In this document: positions 10,533 through 23,216 of the stretch, piece after piece
How positions within the stretch are numbered: the stretch's first letter is position 1
Layout of the letters: each line of letters opens with the position of its first letter
Assembly: GCF_030317205.1 (NCBI RefSeq)
Contig: NZ_JASZYB010000001.1
Span: 1,612,001 to 1,676,000 of the forward strand
Reading direction: 5' to 3'
DNA: 64,000 nt
From: Variovorax sp. J2L1-78
Lineage (GTDB): Bacteria > Pseudomonadota > Gammaproteobacteria > Burkholderiales > Burkholderiaceae_C
Position numbers and translations under genes: made by a program
Notes under the pieces: generated by a model
The model's input: only the letters and a program-made list of their open reading frames with translations
What the model was told of the DNA's origin: nothing
The model's database searches: none

Positions 10533-11519
10533 TCACGCCGGGTTCCACACGGGCGGCTCGGTGCTGCCGGTCTGGGTCGTGAGGTGGGTGTAGGCCTCGA
10601 GGCGGCGATGCTGGGCGAAGTTGAAGATGGTGGTGCGGCCCAACTGGCACATGTCGAGGTGGCAGTCAGCCACCAGCAGCTCGTCGTCCCAGGTGGAGGC
10701 CATGGCCATCACTTCGCCCTGCGGGTTGACGATGACCGAGTGGCCCATCAGTTCGAAGCCGTCTTCGTTGCCGGCCTTGGCCACGCCCACGCCGAAGGTG
10801 GCGTTCTGGTAGCAGCCGGCCTGGATGGACAGCTGCGAATGGAACTGGCGCTGGTACGGCGCCTCGAAGCCGCGGTTCTCCTGGTTCACGGCCGGCGTGT
10901 TGTAGCCCAGCATGACCAGCTCGACCTGCTGCAGGCCCAGCTCGCGCCAGGCTTCGGGCCAGCGGCGGTCGTTGCAGATCAGCATGCCGAGGTTCACGCC
11001 ATCGACCGGGCCGACCGGTGCGCGCACGACCGGAAAACCGAGGTTGCCCACCTCGAAATAGCGCTTCTCCAGGTGCTGCACCTTGCGGATGGTCGAGAAC
11101 TCCTTGTGCCCTGGCAGGTGGACCTTGCGGTACTTGAGCACGATCTCGCCCGACGGCGCGATCACCACCGAGGTGTTGAAGCGGCGCTTGCGCACCACGC
11201 CGGTCTCATCGGCCTCGTGCGCGATCTCGGCATAGCCCAGGTAGCAGGTGATGCCGTAGCGGCGGATGGCGTCGAAGATCGGCTGCGTGGCGGGCGACGG
11301 CAACGCCTCTTCGTACCAGGCGTCCGCTTCGTCCAGGTTCTCGACGTACCAGCGCGGGAAGAAGGTGGTGAGCGCCAGTTCGGGAAACACCACGACGTTC
11401 GCGCCGCGTTGATGCGCGCGCTCGAGCAGGCGCACCATGCGGGCGACGACGGCATCGCGGCCCTCGGCCCTCTGGATGGGCCCGAGCTGGGCGGCGGCGA
11501 CGGTGATGAGGCGGGTCAT
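10533..11519 (-). CDS. N-carbamoyl-D-amino-acid hydrolase
   Basis: A 328-residue nitrilase-superfamily amidohydrolase that converts N-carbamoyl-D-amino acids to D-amino acid, CO2 and ammonia. The Glu-Lys-Cys triad is Glu47 (VFPELALTTFFP), Lys132 (RKVHLPGHKE) and Cys182 (ICNDRRWPEA). These motifs, with HLEKRYFE and IFNFAQHR, match the well-studied D-carbamoylases closely. I chose ATG 11519; earlier in-frame starts would add 88 arginine-rich residues with no family match. It is the first gene of the operon and 12 bases precede the dehydratase. No hydantoinase is present in the window. Confidence 0.9.
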   Translation of the reverse strand: MTRLITVAAAQLGPIQRAEGRDAVVARMVRLLERAHQRGANVVVFPELALTTFFPRWYVENLDEADAWYEEALPSPATQPIFDAIRRYGITCYLGYAEIAHEADETGVVRKRRFNTSVVIAPSGEIVLKYRKVHLPGHKEFSTIRKVQHLEKRYFEVGNLGFPVVRAPVGPVDGVNLGMLICNDRRWPEAWRELGLQQVELVMLGYNTPAVNQENRGFEAPYQRQFHSQLSIQAGCYQNATFGVGVAKAGNEDGFELMGHSVIVNPQGEVMAMASTWDDELLVADCHLDMCQLGRTTIFNFAQHRRLEAYTHLTTQTGSTEPPVWNPA

Positions 11520-12221
11520 GAGGGCGGGGCGTGGAGTGGGTCTGGGCCGGATGATCCGGCCTGTAGCAGCCACGGCCAATCGCGCTGGAACCACCCTGGC
11601 AGGCCGTGCGGATACCCGCAGGATGCGCACAAGTGGTTGATTCACAAAGAAAACATTACCGTCACCGACCGACCGACGCACCCTAATCAATAACCGCGCG
11701 TTATGGCTGCGGGACAAAAGGTGATGGGCATGTGCGCGCCGATGTCGACCGGTCACAACGACAGGTGCCGGTACTCCCAACACCGTGAAAGTCTTGCAGC
11801 TTGGTTTGCATTCGCGCCTCAGCCGCTTGGAGAGCCGGGGTCAGTGGTCACACACCCGGGCGTCCGTCAGAGTCTCCGGCTACCCCCCCGCTGCTTACGA
11901 TGAAAGAGGCGGAGCGCAGTAAAAGGCAGACAGAATGCGGCCGGCGGCCACCACACGAGGACAAAGGGCGGGCGACTCAGACTACCTTCCGCGTGACCAA
12001 GCAGCATTCTTTGGGTACACAGCAGCAGGCAGCCACTCTCAGCGTCGCCGGAGCGAACGTGCCACGCAACCGACAGCAAGCCGAGCCATTCGACACAGTG
12101 ACTAAGCAGACCAGCGTCAACCCAGGAACTTGACCCTGCTTCGGCTGACATGGTTTCCAAGCGCAACAGGGGCTCGTCCGCTTTAGACTCCAAAACTTAC
12201 ACGCACGTAGTCCGGGACCTC
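11520..12221. other. Long intergenic region upstream of the D-amino-acid operon
   Basis: About 700 bases without a convincing gene. The left part (to about 11705) should hold the leader and promoter of the minus-strand operon starting at 11519 and contains a LysR-type box (11690-11704). A GACC tetranucleotide is tandemly repeated near 11666-11677. From about 11705 rightwards the composition falls toward that of the orphan gene at 12222. I found no tRNA, transposase or clear direct repeats that would mark an insertion boundary. A 110-codon open frame here lacks any protein-like pattern. Confidence 0.6.
11690..11704. promoter_or_regulatory. LysR-type operator candidate (T-N11-A dyad)
   Basis: The sequence ATAAC-CGCGC-GTTAT is a perfect five-base inverted repeat containing T-N11-A, the classical LysR recognition pattern. 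It lies 171 bases upstream of the first gene of the D-amino-acid operon. The only LysR genes in the window are at 13646-14641 and 55900-56823, and the former is the nearest. Such short dyads occur by chance, so this is suggestive only. Confidence 0.35.
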
Positions 12222-13364
12222 ATGAGCTTGATCGTTGGCCGCGTCGTTGGCGAGCAAGTATTTCTGTTCGCCGATACCGAGATTACCTATTCGAATGTTG
12301 CACGTCGACCCGTTACCAGTGGCTGCCTAAAGCTTTACCGGATTACTCCAAGCGTCGCCCTTGGCTTCGCGGGCGATGTCGCCGATTTCGCGGCTTTCCT
12401 TCCGATGGTCAGAGGACTCACCGACGCCGAAGAAATACTCGCCAGAGCGGAGGCAGCCTTTGAGGCCGGCTCTCGATTCGATGTTCTAGTGGCCCAAGCG
12501 GGAGCAGGAGAAATTCAACTCCTCAAGAACGGGAAACGCGAAGTTAGTGGTGCTGGTTTTGTGGGAGATGCACCAGCATATGGGCATTTTCAGCAGTCCT
12601 TCCATGCACACTCCAACACTGGTGCGATGCTGGAGCAACGCGTATCGCTCACCATGCGTCGCTTGCCGGAGCCTCTGAACGGGCGAGATGAGTACTTGCG
12701 CATGTTCGACAGTTTGGTTGACGTGATCGAATCGAGGGCGTTCCCAACAGTCGGTGGTCTTGCAACGTCCCTGTGCACGGACCGCGGGGTGTTCACGTAC
12801 ATGAACTATGCGGCCGCCGTCTCAGATCGGTTGAGCCTAGAACGTTTTACAGAAGTACCTCAACGAATCGACTTTGGCACCGCGGAAGGCGGTGGATACG
12901 CGCTTGAAGTCTGGCCAGCGGCCAGTGATCCCAGCCTACTAGCGTTCTACATCCCTCCGGGTGGCTTCGGCGGCGTATTCGAGGAGGACGATTCCGGCAT
13001 GAGGTGGGCGCGTCTCGTTGTTGCACCGACGCCTGCCCATTGGTCACTCCAGACCAAGTCATTGGGATATGACATTCAGTCCAGCTTTCTATCCGCCCAC
13101 CATTGCGGCCCATTGGCCGAGGATCTGCTTGGACAGAATAAGTTCGACGACGCCGTATTCGTCTATGAGCTTACTCGTGACACAAACGAACTGGATGAAC
13201 GTCCGCCGCTGCGCGACCGCTTTTCCGCCGGATACGCCCATGCCCTTATCGGTGCAGGTCGCCGACAGAACGCGATCGAGATGCTTCGGGGGCTGCAGCG
13301 GACTGGCCGCCTGGGGCAGAGTTGCTCTGCGCTCCTTCAGGAGTTATCAAGAGGCAACGACTGA
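12222..13364 (+). CDS. Orphan proteasome-like Ntn hydrolase (predicted)
   Basis: With the start at ATG 12222 the protein has 380 residues and begins Met-Ser. Removing Met leaves Ser1, and Asp17 (FLFADTEIT) and Lys36 then line up with proteasome beta-subunit Thr1, Asp17 and Lys33. The segment KLYRITPSVALGFAG aligns without gaps to the Lys33-Gly47 stretch of beta subunits. An ATG at 12150 would add 24 residues and bury the nucleophile. The C-terminal 150 residues look like alpha-helical hairpins and match nothing I know. Codon use and G+C (often near half) are unlike the neighbours. No partner gene (HslU-like ATPase, Anbu operon) is adjacent. The fold assignment is a pattern-based inference; activity and target are unknown. 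Confidence 0.65.
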   Translation: MSLIVGRVVGEQVFLFADTEITYSNVARRPVTSGCLKLYRITPSVALGFAGDVADFAAFLPMVRGLTDAEEILARAEAAFEAGSRFDVLVAQAGAGEIQLLKNGKREVSGAGFVGDAPAYGHFQQSFHAHSNTGAMLEQRVSLTMRRLPEPLNGRDEYLRMFDSLVDVIESRAFPTVGGLATSLCTDRGVFTYMNYAAAVSDRLSLERFTEVPQRIDFGTAEGGGYALEVWPAASDPSLLAFYIPPGGFGGVFEEDDSGMRWARLVVAPTPAHWSLQTKSLGYDIQSSFLSAHHCGPLAEDLLGQNKFDDAVFVYELTRDTNELDERPPLRDRFSAGYAHALIGAGRRQNAIEMLRGLQRTGRLGQSCSALLQELSRGND

Positions 13365-13645
13365 TCCCCCGAGCCCCACGTCCATGATCCGCGTTCCGGC
13401 AGCCTCGGCAGCGAACGGCGATGAAGGCCTCAACAATGGAATACGGCTGCTGTGACTTAGCCAGTTCACATGAGGATCATGATTGCCTCGCTGACCTCAT
13501 CGCGTTTCCTGTGGGCGCCAATTTTTGGCCCAAAGCCGGTTCGTATTTGCGTAAACGGCCGTTCGCCGCATGGTTGCCAACGGCTCGTGACCGAGACACG
13601 CGCCCCGCAAATCCCAGGCAGTGACGGCAGCGCCGACGTCTCAGC

Positions 13646-14641
13646 TCAGGAAGACAACGCACGCGCGGGCGCATGCTCGCCCGGGTGCTCGGTCAGCGTC
13701 GGGGCGATCGCGGTGTCGCGGCCCTCTTCCTTGAGCACGCGCTTGACCACGGCCAGGAATTCCTTCGCCATGGCCGACAGCGGGCTGACGTTGGTGTGGA
13801 TCAGGTAGATGCGGTGCGACAGCGGCGGCGACAGCGGCTTAAGCACCACGCCGTCGTGCGCCGAGCGCCGCGCGCCGAAGGCCTCGATCAGCGCCACGCC
13901 GACGCCTTCTCGCACCAGGCCCATCGCCTCGGGCGTGGAGCGGATCTCGATGTCGGCGCGCAGCGGCAGGCCCGCCGCCGCGAAGAAATCGGCCGACAGC
14001 CGGCCGAAGGGCGTCTCGCGCCCGTAGCTGATGAAGGTCTGGCCCACCAGGTCGGCGGCGCCGACGGCGTCGGCCTGCGCCAGCGGGTGCGACTCGGGCA
14101 CCGCGCATTCGATGAAGCTGTGGCCGATCGCGCGCGCCGCCGCGTTGGCGCTCGGTGGCGGCGGCATCGACGAGATCGCCAGGTCGGCATGCCCCAGCAG
14201 CACGTGCGGCAGCAGTGAATCAAAGGGCAACGGCCGGTACTTGATGCGCACGTCGGGGAAGCGGGCCCGGAAGCGCCGGATGGCCACGGGAATCAGCCAC
14301 TCGCTGTAACTCGGGCTCGACACCAGGGACAGTTCGCCGTGGGCGCCACCGGCCAGGTCGGCGGCCAGCGCATTGAAGCGGCGCACGCCCTCCAGGATGC
14401 TTTCCACCTCCGAGAACAGCCGACGCGCCTCGGGCGTGGGCTGCAGGCGGCCCCGCACACGCTCGAACATCAGCATGCGCAGCCGGCTTTCGACCGTCGC
14501 CAGCACGCGGCTGACGGCAGGCTGCGACACCGACAGCATGCGCGCCGCCCCGCTGAGCGAGCCGGCGATCATGATGGCGTGGAAGACTTCGATCTGCCGC
14601 AGGTTCAGCGGCACGGGCGGGGTCGGGAGCTTGGCAGGCAT
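13646..14641 (-). CDS. LysR-family transcriptional regulator
   Basis: A 331-residue LysR regulator. The winged HTH covers about residues 13-72 (LRQIEVFHAIMIAGSLSGAA then SVSQPAVSRVL), followed by a periplasmic-binding-fold effector domain. The HTH style resembles the OccR/NocR-like group that often controls amino-acid catabolism. ATG 14641 was chosen; the upstream frame adds 13 residues of no family match. It lies 66 bases downstream of the glycerol-binding-protein stop on the same strand and converges with the orphan Ntn-hydrolase gene. The target may be the D-amino-acid operon; that is inferred only from proximity. Confidence 0.9.
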   Translation of the reverse strand: MPAKLPTPPVPLNLRQIEVFHAIMIAGSLSGAARMLSVSQPAVSRVLATVESRLRMLMFERVRGRLQPTPEARRLFSEVESILEGVRRFNALAADLAGGAHGELSLVSSPSYSEWLIPVAIRRFRARFPDVRIKYRPLPFDSLLPHVLLGHADLAISSMPPPPSANAAARAIGHSFIECAVPESHPLAQADAVGAADLVGQTFISYGRETPFGRLSADFFAAAGLPLRADIEIRSTPEAMGLVREGVGVALIEAFGARRSAHDGVVLKPLSPPLSHRIYLIHTNVSPLSAMAKEFLAVVKRVLKEEGRDTAIAPTLTEHPGEHAPARALSS

Positions 14642-14707
14642 GGAGCGAGAGACGGACTGCCCTCCCCATGCAAGGACCACGCCACCGTGGCCGCCCGTGG
14701 CTGGCGA

Positions 14708-16438
<1,731 letters not shown>

Positions 16439-16463
16439 GAGTTTGTCTCCTCAGTGGTTGCTT

Positions 16464-16506
16464 CCCCGGTGTTGTCTGATCGCGGCTCCGGGGAAACGGA
16501 GAGCCG
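16464..16506 (-). promoter_or_regulatory. Overlapping alternative hairpins between glpU and glpV
   Basis: Two mutually exclusive stems can form in the minus-strand RNA. CCGGGG at 16488-16493 can pair with CCCCGG at 16464-16469. CGGCTCCG at 16483-16490 can pair with CGGAGAGCCG at 16497-16506 with a two-base bulge. They share 16488-16490. Neither is followed by a U-tract, so a processing or mRNA-stability role ahead of the binding-protein gene is likelier than termination. Confidence 0.4.
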
Positions 16507-16527
16507 GATTCCTGAAGGCGTGCGTGC

Positions 16528-16836
16528 TCAGCCCTTTCGCATCACCAATGCGAGCAAGCCCATCGACAGCACGAAGCTGATCCAGATCGACGGCTCGGCC
16601 TCGAGCGACATCCACTCCTGGAACTTCCCGGCGAGGCCGATGAAGACCAGGTTGAGGTACGCCGCGGACAGCAGGCCGATGAAGAGCCGGTCGCCGCGGG
16701 TGGTTTCCATCGGCAGCCAGCCGCGCCGCAGCGTGGTGGGCGACTTGTATTCCCACACCGTCATGCCCACGAGCATGAGCGCGATGCAGGTGAAGAACAC
16801 GGCCACCGGGGTGGTCCAGACCATCCAGTCGAACAT
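16528..16836 (-). CDS. glpU: DUF2160 small membrane protein of the glycerol transporter
   Basis: A 102-residue protein with three hydrophobic segments (about residues 8-30, 48-70 and 80-98) and the DUF2160 pattern WEYKSPTTLRRGWLP. It is found consistently in GlpSTPQUV glycerol operons, where it is an accessory membrane component of unclear function. The ATG at 16836 follows GAGGAGACAAGC, which fixes the start; 10 bases separate it from the glpQ stop. Confidence 0.88.
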   Translation of the reverse strand: MFDWMVWTTPVAVFFTCIALMLVGMTVWEYKSPTTLRRGWLPMETTRGDRLFIGLLSAAYLNLVFIGLAGKFQEWMSLEAEPSIWISFVLSMGLLALVMRKG

Positions 16837-16846
16837 GCTTGTCTCC

Positions 16847-17655
16847 TCAGACGCGGCCCATCGCAAAGCCTTTTGCGATGTAGTGGCGGACGAACCAGAT
16901 CACGATCGCGCCGGGCACGATGGTCAGCACGCCGGCCGCGGCCAGCGTGGCCCAGTCCATGCCCGAGGCGCTCACGGTGCGCGTCATCGTCGCCACGATC
17001 GGCTTCGCATTCACGCTGGTGAGCGTGCGGGCCAGCAGCAGCTCGACCCAGCTGAACATGAAGCAGAAGAACGCCGCCACGCCGACGCCCGCCTTGATGA
17101 GTGGCAGGAAGATCGTGAGGAAGAAGCGCGGGAACGAGTAGCCGTCGATGTAGGCCGTCTCGTCGATCTCGCGCGGGATGCCGCTCATGAAGCCTTCGAG
17201 GATCCACACCGCCAGCGGCACGTTGAACAGCAGGTGCGCCAGCGCCACGCCCAGGTGCGTGTCCATCAGCCCCACCGTGCTGTAGAGCTGGAAGAAAGGC
17301 AGCAGGAAGACCGCCGGCGGCGTCATGCGGTTGGTCAGCAGCCAGAAGAACACGTGCTTGTCGCCGAGGAAGGAGTAGCGCGAGAAGGCATAGGCCGCCG
17401 GCAGGGCCACGGTGAGCGAGATCACCGTGTTGATGCCCACGTAGATCAGGCTGTTGATGTAGCCCGAGTACCACGACTCGTCGGTGAAGATGCGCGCGTA
17501 GTTGGCCCAGGTGAGCTGCTGCGGAAAGAACGAGAAGCTCGAGAGGATCTCCTCGTTCGTCTTGAAGCTCATGTTGATCATCCAGTAGATGGGCAACAGC
17601 GCGAAGACGATGTACAGCACCAGGAAGATGCTGCGCTTGTGAAAACGTCGGTCGT

Positions 17656-17659
<4 letters not shown>
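16847..17659 (-). CDS. glpQ: Glycerol ABC transporter permease GlpQ
   Basis: A 270-residue inner-membrane permease of the binding-protein-dependent (MalG-like) type with about six transmembrane helices. The cytoplasmic EAA-type coupling loop is EIDETAYIDGYSFPRFF (around residues 172-188), which contacts the ATPase subunits. The ATG at 17659 overlaps the glpP stop (ATGA), so the two permeases are translationally coupled and presumably form the heterodimeric channel. Confidence 0.92.
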
Positions 17660-18542
<883 letters not shown>

Positions 18543-18546
<4 letters not shown>

Positions 18547-19613
18547 GCCACGAGCTCCTCGTCGCGGTAGTAGCAGGTGTGCGGGTCCAGCACCTTGAGC
18601 CACACGATGTCGCCGGCGGTCGGCATCAGCGCGTCGGACGACAGCCGGGCCTTCAGCTTCGTGCCACCGGCATCGGCGCTGAGCATGGCGTGGGTGCCGA
18701 CGTCTTGCACCTGCGTCACGGTCGCAGGAATCGCGCCAGGCGCCTGGGGGTCGGCGATGCGAAGGTACTCGGGGCGGATGCCGAGCTTGAGCGCCCCGTC
18801 GGGCAGTTCGCGCAAGCCGGCCAGCCGGACACCCGCGACCTCGAGCGCCCCGCCCTGGCTCTGCGCAGGGACGAAGTTCATGCCCGGCGAGCCGATGAAG
18901 TGCCCGACGAAGGTGTGGGCCGGCCGTTCGAACAGCGCCTCTGCACTGCCGACCTGCACCGCCTTGCCGCGCGTCATCACCACCACCTCTTCGGCGAAGG
19001 TCAGGGCCTCGACCTGGTCGTGCGTGACATAGATCAGCGTGAGCTTGAGTTCGCGGTGGATCTGCTTGAGCTTGCGCCGCAGCTGCCACTTGAGGTGCGG
19101 GTCGATCACGGTGAGCGGTTCGTCGAACAGCACCGCCGACACGTCCGAGCGCACCAGGCCACGGCCCAGCGAGATCTTCTGCTTGGCGTCGGCCGCCAGC
19201 CCGGCGGCGCGCTGGTTGAGCTGCCCGCTCATGTCGAGCATCTCCGCGATCTCGCCGACGCGCTTCCTGATCTGTTCGGCCGGCACCTTGCGGTTGCGCA
19301 GCGGAAAAGCGAGGTTCTCGGCCACCGTCATGGTGTCGTAGATGACCGGGAACTGGAACACCTGCGCGATGTTGCGTTCCTGCGGCGTGGCACGCGTCAT
19401 GTCGCGGCCGTCGAAGGTCACCGTGCCCTGCGACGGCACCAGCAGGCCCGAGATGATGTTGAGCATGGTGGTCTTGCCGCAGCCGGAGGGGCCGAGCAAC
19501 GCATAGGCGCCGCCGTCGCGGAAGCTCATCTTCAACGGCAGCAGCGCGTAGTCGCTGTCCTGCGTGGGGTTGGCGCGGTAGGCGTGCGCCAGGTCGAGGT
19601 CGATGCGGGCCAT
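18543..19613 (-). CDS. glpT: Glycerol ABC transporter ATP-binding protein GlpT (degenerate signature motif)
   Basis: A 356-residue MalK-like ATPase. Walker A is GPSGCGKTT (Lys47), the Q-loop FQFPV, Walker B VLFDEP (Asp164, Glu165), and the switch histidine is His198 in YVTHDQ. The ABC signature is degenerate: LAADA at 139-143 in place of LSGGQ. A C-terminal TOBE-type beta domain covers about 250-350. In the heterodimer its Walker site would be completed by the canonical LSGGQ of GlpS, giving one consensus ATP site. The stop is two bases upstream of the glpS-side neighbour arrangement described under glpS. Confidence 0.92.
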
Positions 19614-19615
19614 GG

Positions 19616-20689
<1,074 letters not shown>

Positions 20690-22356
20690 CGGTGTGTCTC
20701 TCGTCGTTGTTGTCGTCGAACCATCGCGCGACCGCGGCACGCTCTTGTGGCGTGTAGCGCAGGCCGAGCTTCGAGCGGCGCCACAAGGCGTCGTCCGCCG
20801 TGCGCACCCATTCCTGCGCATGCAGGTAACGCAGTTCGGCATCGTGCAGGCCGGGGGCCACTTCGACGCCCAGGTCGGCCAGCGCGGTCGCATTGCCCAG
20901 CACCTCGGCGATGCGCGCGCCGTAGGCGTGGGCCAGTCGGCGCGCGAGCGGCGCGGGCAGCCAGGCATGTCGCTTCTGCACGGCAGCGACGAAGCGCTCG
21001 AAGTCCTCGTCGGGGCGCTTCGGCGCACCGATCCAGCCCGACAAGTCGCCGCCCGCGAGGAAGGCGCCCTCCGTCCAGGCCGGACGCTTGTCGCCGAGCA
21101 TGCGGCCGACCTCGTCCGCTGCGTCTTCCGCCAGCTTGCGGAAGGTGGTGATCTTGCCGCCCCACACCGACAGCAGCGGTGCGGCGGTGGTGTTGGCTTC
21201 GAGCAGGTAGTCACGCGTGACGGCCGACGGGTCGCCCGACGCATCGTCCAGCAGCGGGCGCACGCCGGAGTAGGTCCACACGACATCGGCGGGGACGACC
21301 GGCTTCTCGAAGTAGCGGCTGGCCTGGGCGCAGAGGTAGTCGATCTCTTCGGGCGAGATGCGCGCCGCGCCCGGGTCGTCGGAACCGATCTCGACGTCGG
21401 TGGTGCCGATCAGCGTGTAGTCGTCCTGGTAGGGGATCGCGAAGATGATCCGCTTGTCCGGGTTCTGGAAGATGTAGGCATGGTCGTGTTCGAAGATGCG
21501 CTTGACCACGATGTGGCTGCCCTTGACCAGGCGCAGGCTCTTGGTCGCGAGCGACTCGCCGTTGGCCGCCTTCGCCGTGTTGCGCAGGAAGGACTCGGCC
21601 CAGGGGCCGGCCGCATTGACCACCGCGCGAGCCCGCACAGTGCGGATGCCGTCCGGGCCATCGAGCGCGGCGGTCCAGCCGTCGGCGTCGCGCTGCACCG
21701 CCGTGCAGCGGGTGCGCGTGAGGATCTGTGCGCCGCGCGCGCGGGCGTCGACCGCGTTGAGCACCACCAGACGCGCGTCGTCGACCCAGCCGTCGGAATA
21801 CACGAAGCCGCGCTTGTACTGCGGCTTGAGCGGCTGGCCGGCCTTGTGCTTGCGCAGATCGACGGTGCGCGAACCCGGCAGCACCTCGCGCTTGGCGAGG
21901 TGGTCGTACAGGAACAGGCCCATGCGCACCATCCAGGCCGGTCGCATCGACGGGTCGTGCGGCATCACGAAGCGCAGCGGCCACATGATGTGCGGCGCGC
22001 TCTTGAGCAGCACCTCGCGCTCCTGCAGCGCCTTGCGCACCAGCGAGAACTCGTAGTACTCCAGGTAGCGCAGGCCCCCGTGGATCAGCTTGGTCGACGA
22101 CGACGAGGTGTGGGCGGCCAGGTCGTCCTTCTCGCACAGCACCACCTGGAAACCACGCCCCGCCAGGTCACGCGCGATGCCGCAGCCGTTGATGCCGCCA
22201 CCGACGACGAGCACGTCGCATTCGGTCGCCGTGGCCACAACGGGAGAGAACAAATCGTTCACGAGGGAGGACCGCTCTGAAGTAACTGCTGGGTTGCCGG
22301 AGGGGAGCGAAGGACTTTCGCCTTGGTTCATTTTGGTTCCTTATGACGCGCATAAG

Positions 22357-22362
22357 ATTGTA
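22357..22362 (-). promoter_or_regulatory. Candidate -10 box of the glpD operon
   Basis: Minus-strand TACAAT, five of six matches to TATAAT, lies 26 bases upstream of the glpD start. At 17-base spacing the -35 would be AAACGA (22380-22385), a poor match that falls inside the GTTCG repeat taken as the GlpR operator. A weak -35 overlapping an operator fits a repressed catabolic promoter. Confidence 0.4.
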
Positions 22363-22377
22363 GTTTTCCCCTAGACA

Positions 22378-22392
22378 GTTCGTTTTTGTTCG
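22378..22392. promoter_or_regulatory. GlpR operator candidate (GTTCG direct repeat)
   Basis: GTTCG is repeated with a 10-base period around a TTTTT spacer, placing both copies on the same DNA face. DeoR-family GlpR operators typically contain TTCG half-sites. The repeat lies in the only intergenic region between the divergent glpD and glpR genes, over the presumed -35 of glpD. The identification rests on position and the TTCG core. Confidence 0.5.
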
Positions 22393-22420
22393 ATTTAGAG
22401 TGTTGCATCCCTCCCACCCC

Positions 22421-23200
22421 ATGCCACGCTTGAACCCCAACCCCCGCCAGCTGCGCCTGCTCGACACGGTGCGGGCCCGCGGCACGGTGATGGTGGAAGA
22501 GCTGGCCGAGATGCTCGGCGTCACCCTGCAGACGGTGCGGCGCGACGTTCAGCGGCTGGCCGACGAAGGGCTGCTCACGCGCTTCCACGGCGGCGTGCGG
22601 GTGCCCAGTTCGACGACCGAGAACATCGGCTACCCGCAACGGGCGTCGCTGCACGCCGAAGGCAAGGCGCGCATCGCCCGTGCCGTGGCGGCGCGCGTGC
22701 CCAACGACTGCTCGCTGATCCTCAACGTCGGCACCACCACCGAAGCCATCGCGCAGGCATTGATGCGGCACACCGGCCTGCGCGTGATCACCAACAACCT
22801 CAACGTGGCGACGATCCTCAGCGGCAACCCGGCGTGCGAAGTGATCGTCGCGGGCGGCTCGGTGCGCGCGCGCGACCGCGCCATCGTGGGTGAGGCGACC
22901 ATCGATTTCATCCGCCAGTTCAAGGTCGACATCGCGCTGATCGGCGTGTCCAGCATCGAGGCCGACGGGTCGCTCCGCGACTTCGACCTGCGGGAGGTCA
23001 AGGTCGCGCAGACCATCATCGCGCAGGCGCGCGAGGTGTGGCTCGCCGCCGATGCCAGCAAGTTCAACCGGCCGGCCATGATCCAGCTCGGGACGCTGTC
23101 GGACATCGACCGGCTCTTCACCGACGCCGAACCGCCGGCCCCCTTTCCCGCCCTGCTCGACAGCGCCCAGGTGCGCTGCGAGATCGCAAGCGACCATTGA
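22421..23200 (+). CDS. glpR: DeoR-family glycerol-3-phosphate regulon repressor
   Basis: A 259-residue DeoR regulator. The N-terminal HTH (about residues 8-60) has [20 protein letters not shown] and [19 protein letters not shown]; the C-terminal sugar-phosphate-binding domain has the [13 protein letters not shown] loop. It is expected to repress glpDSTPQUV and glpRK and to be released by glycerol-3-phosphate. I chose ATG 22421; a GTG at 22400 is in frame, and neither has a good Shine-Dalgarno. It precedes glpK by 16 bases in the same operon. Confidence 0.9.
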   Translation: MPRLNPNPRQLRLLDTVRARGTVMVEELAEMLGVTLQTVRRDVQRLADEGLLTRFHGGVRVPSSTTENIGYPQRASLHAEGKARIARAVAARVPNDCSLILNVGTTTEAIAQALMRHTGLRVITNNLNVATILSGNPACEVIVAGGSVRARDRAIVGEATIDFIRQFKVDIALIGVSSIEADGSLRDFDLREVKVAQTIIAQAREVWLAADASKFNRPAMIQLGTLSDIDRLFTDAEPPAPFPALLDSAQVRCEIASDH

Positions 23201-23216
23201 CGACGAAGGCGCGCCC

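Noticed and set aside
11801-12133. A 110-codon open frame upstream of the orphan hydrolase
   Set aside because: No ribosome site, no hydrophobic or domain pattern, irregular composition; treated as intergenic.
13365-13645. Possible insertion-sequence remnant or small gene between the orphan hydrolase and LysR
   Set aside because: I found neither terminal inverted repeats nor transposase-like residues; small frames there look random.
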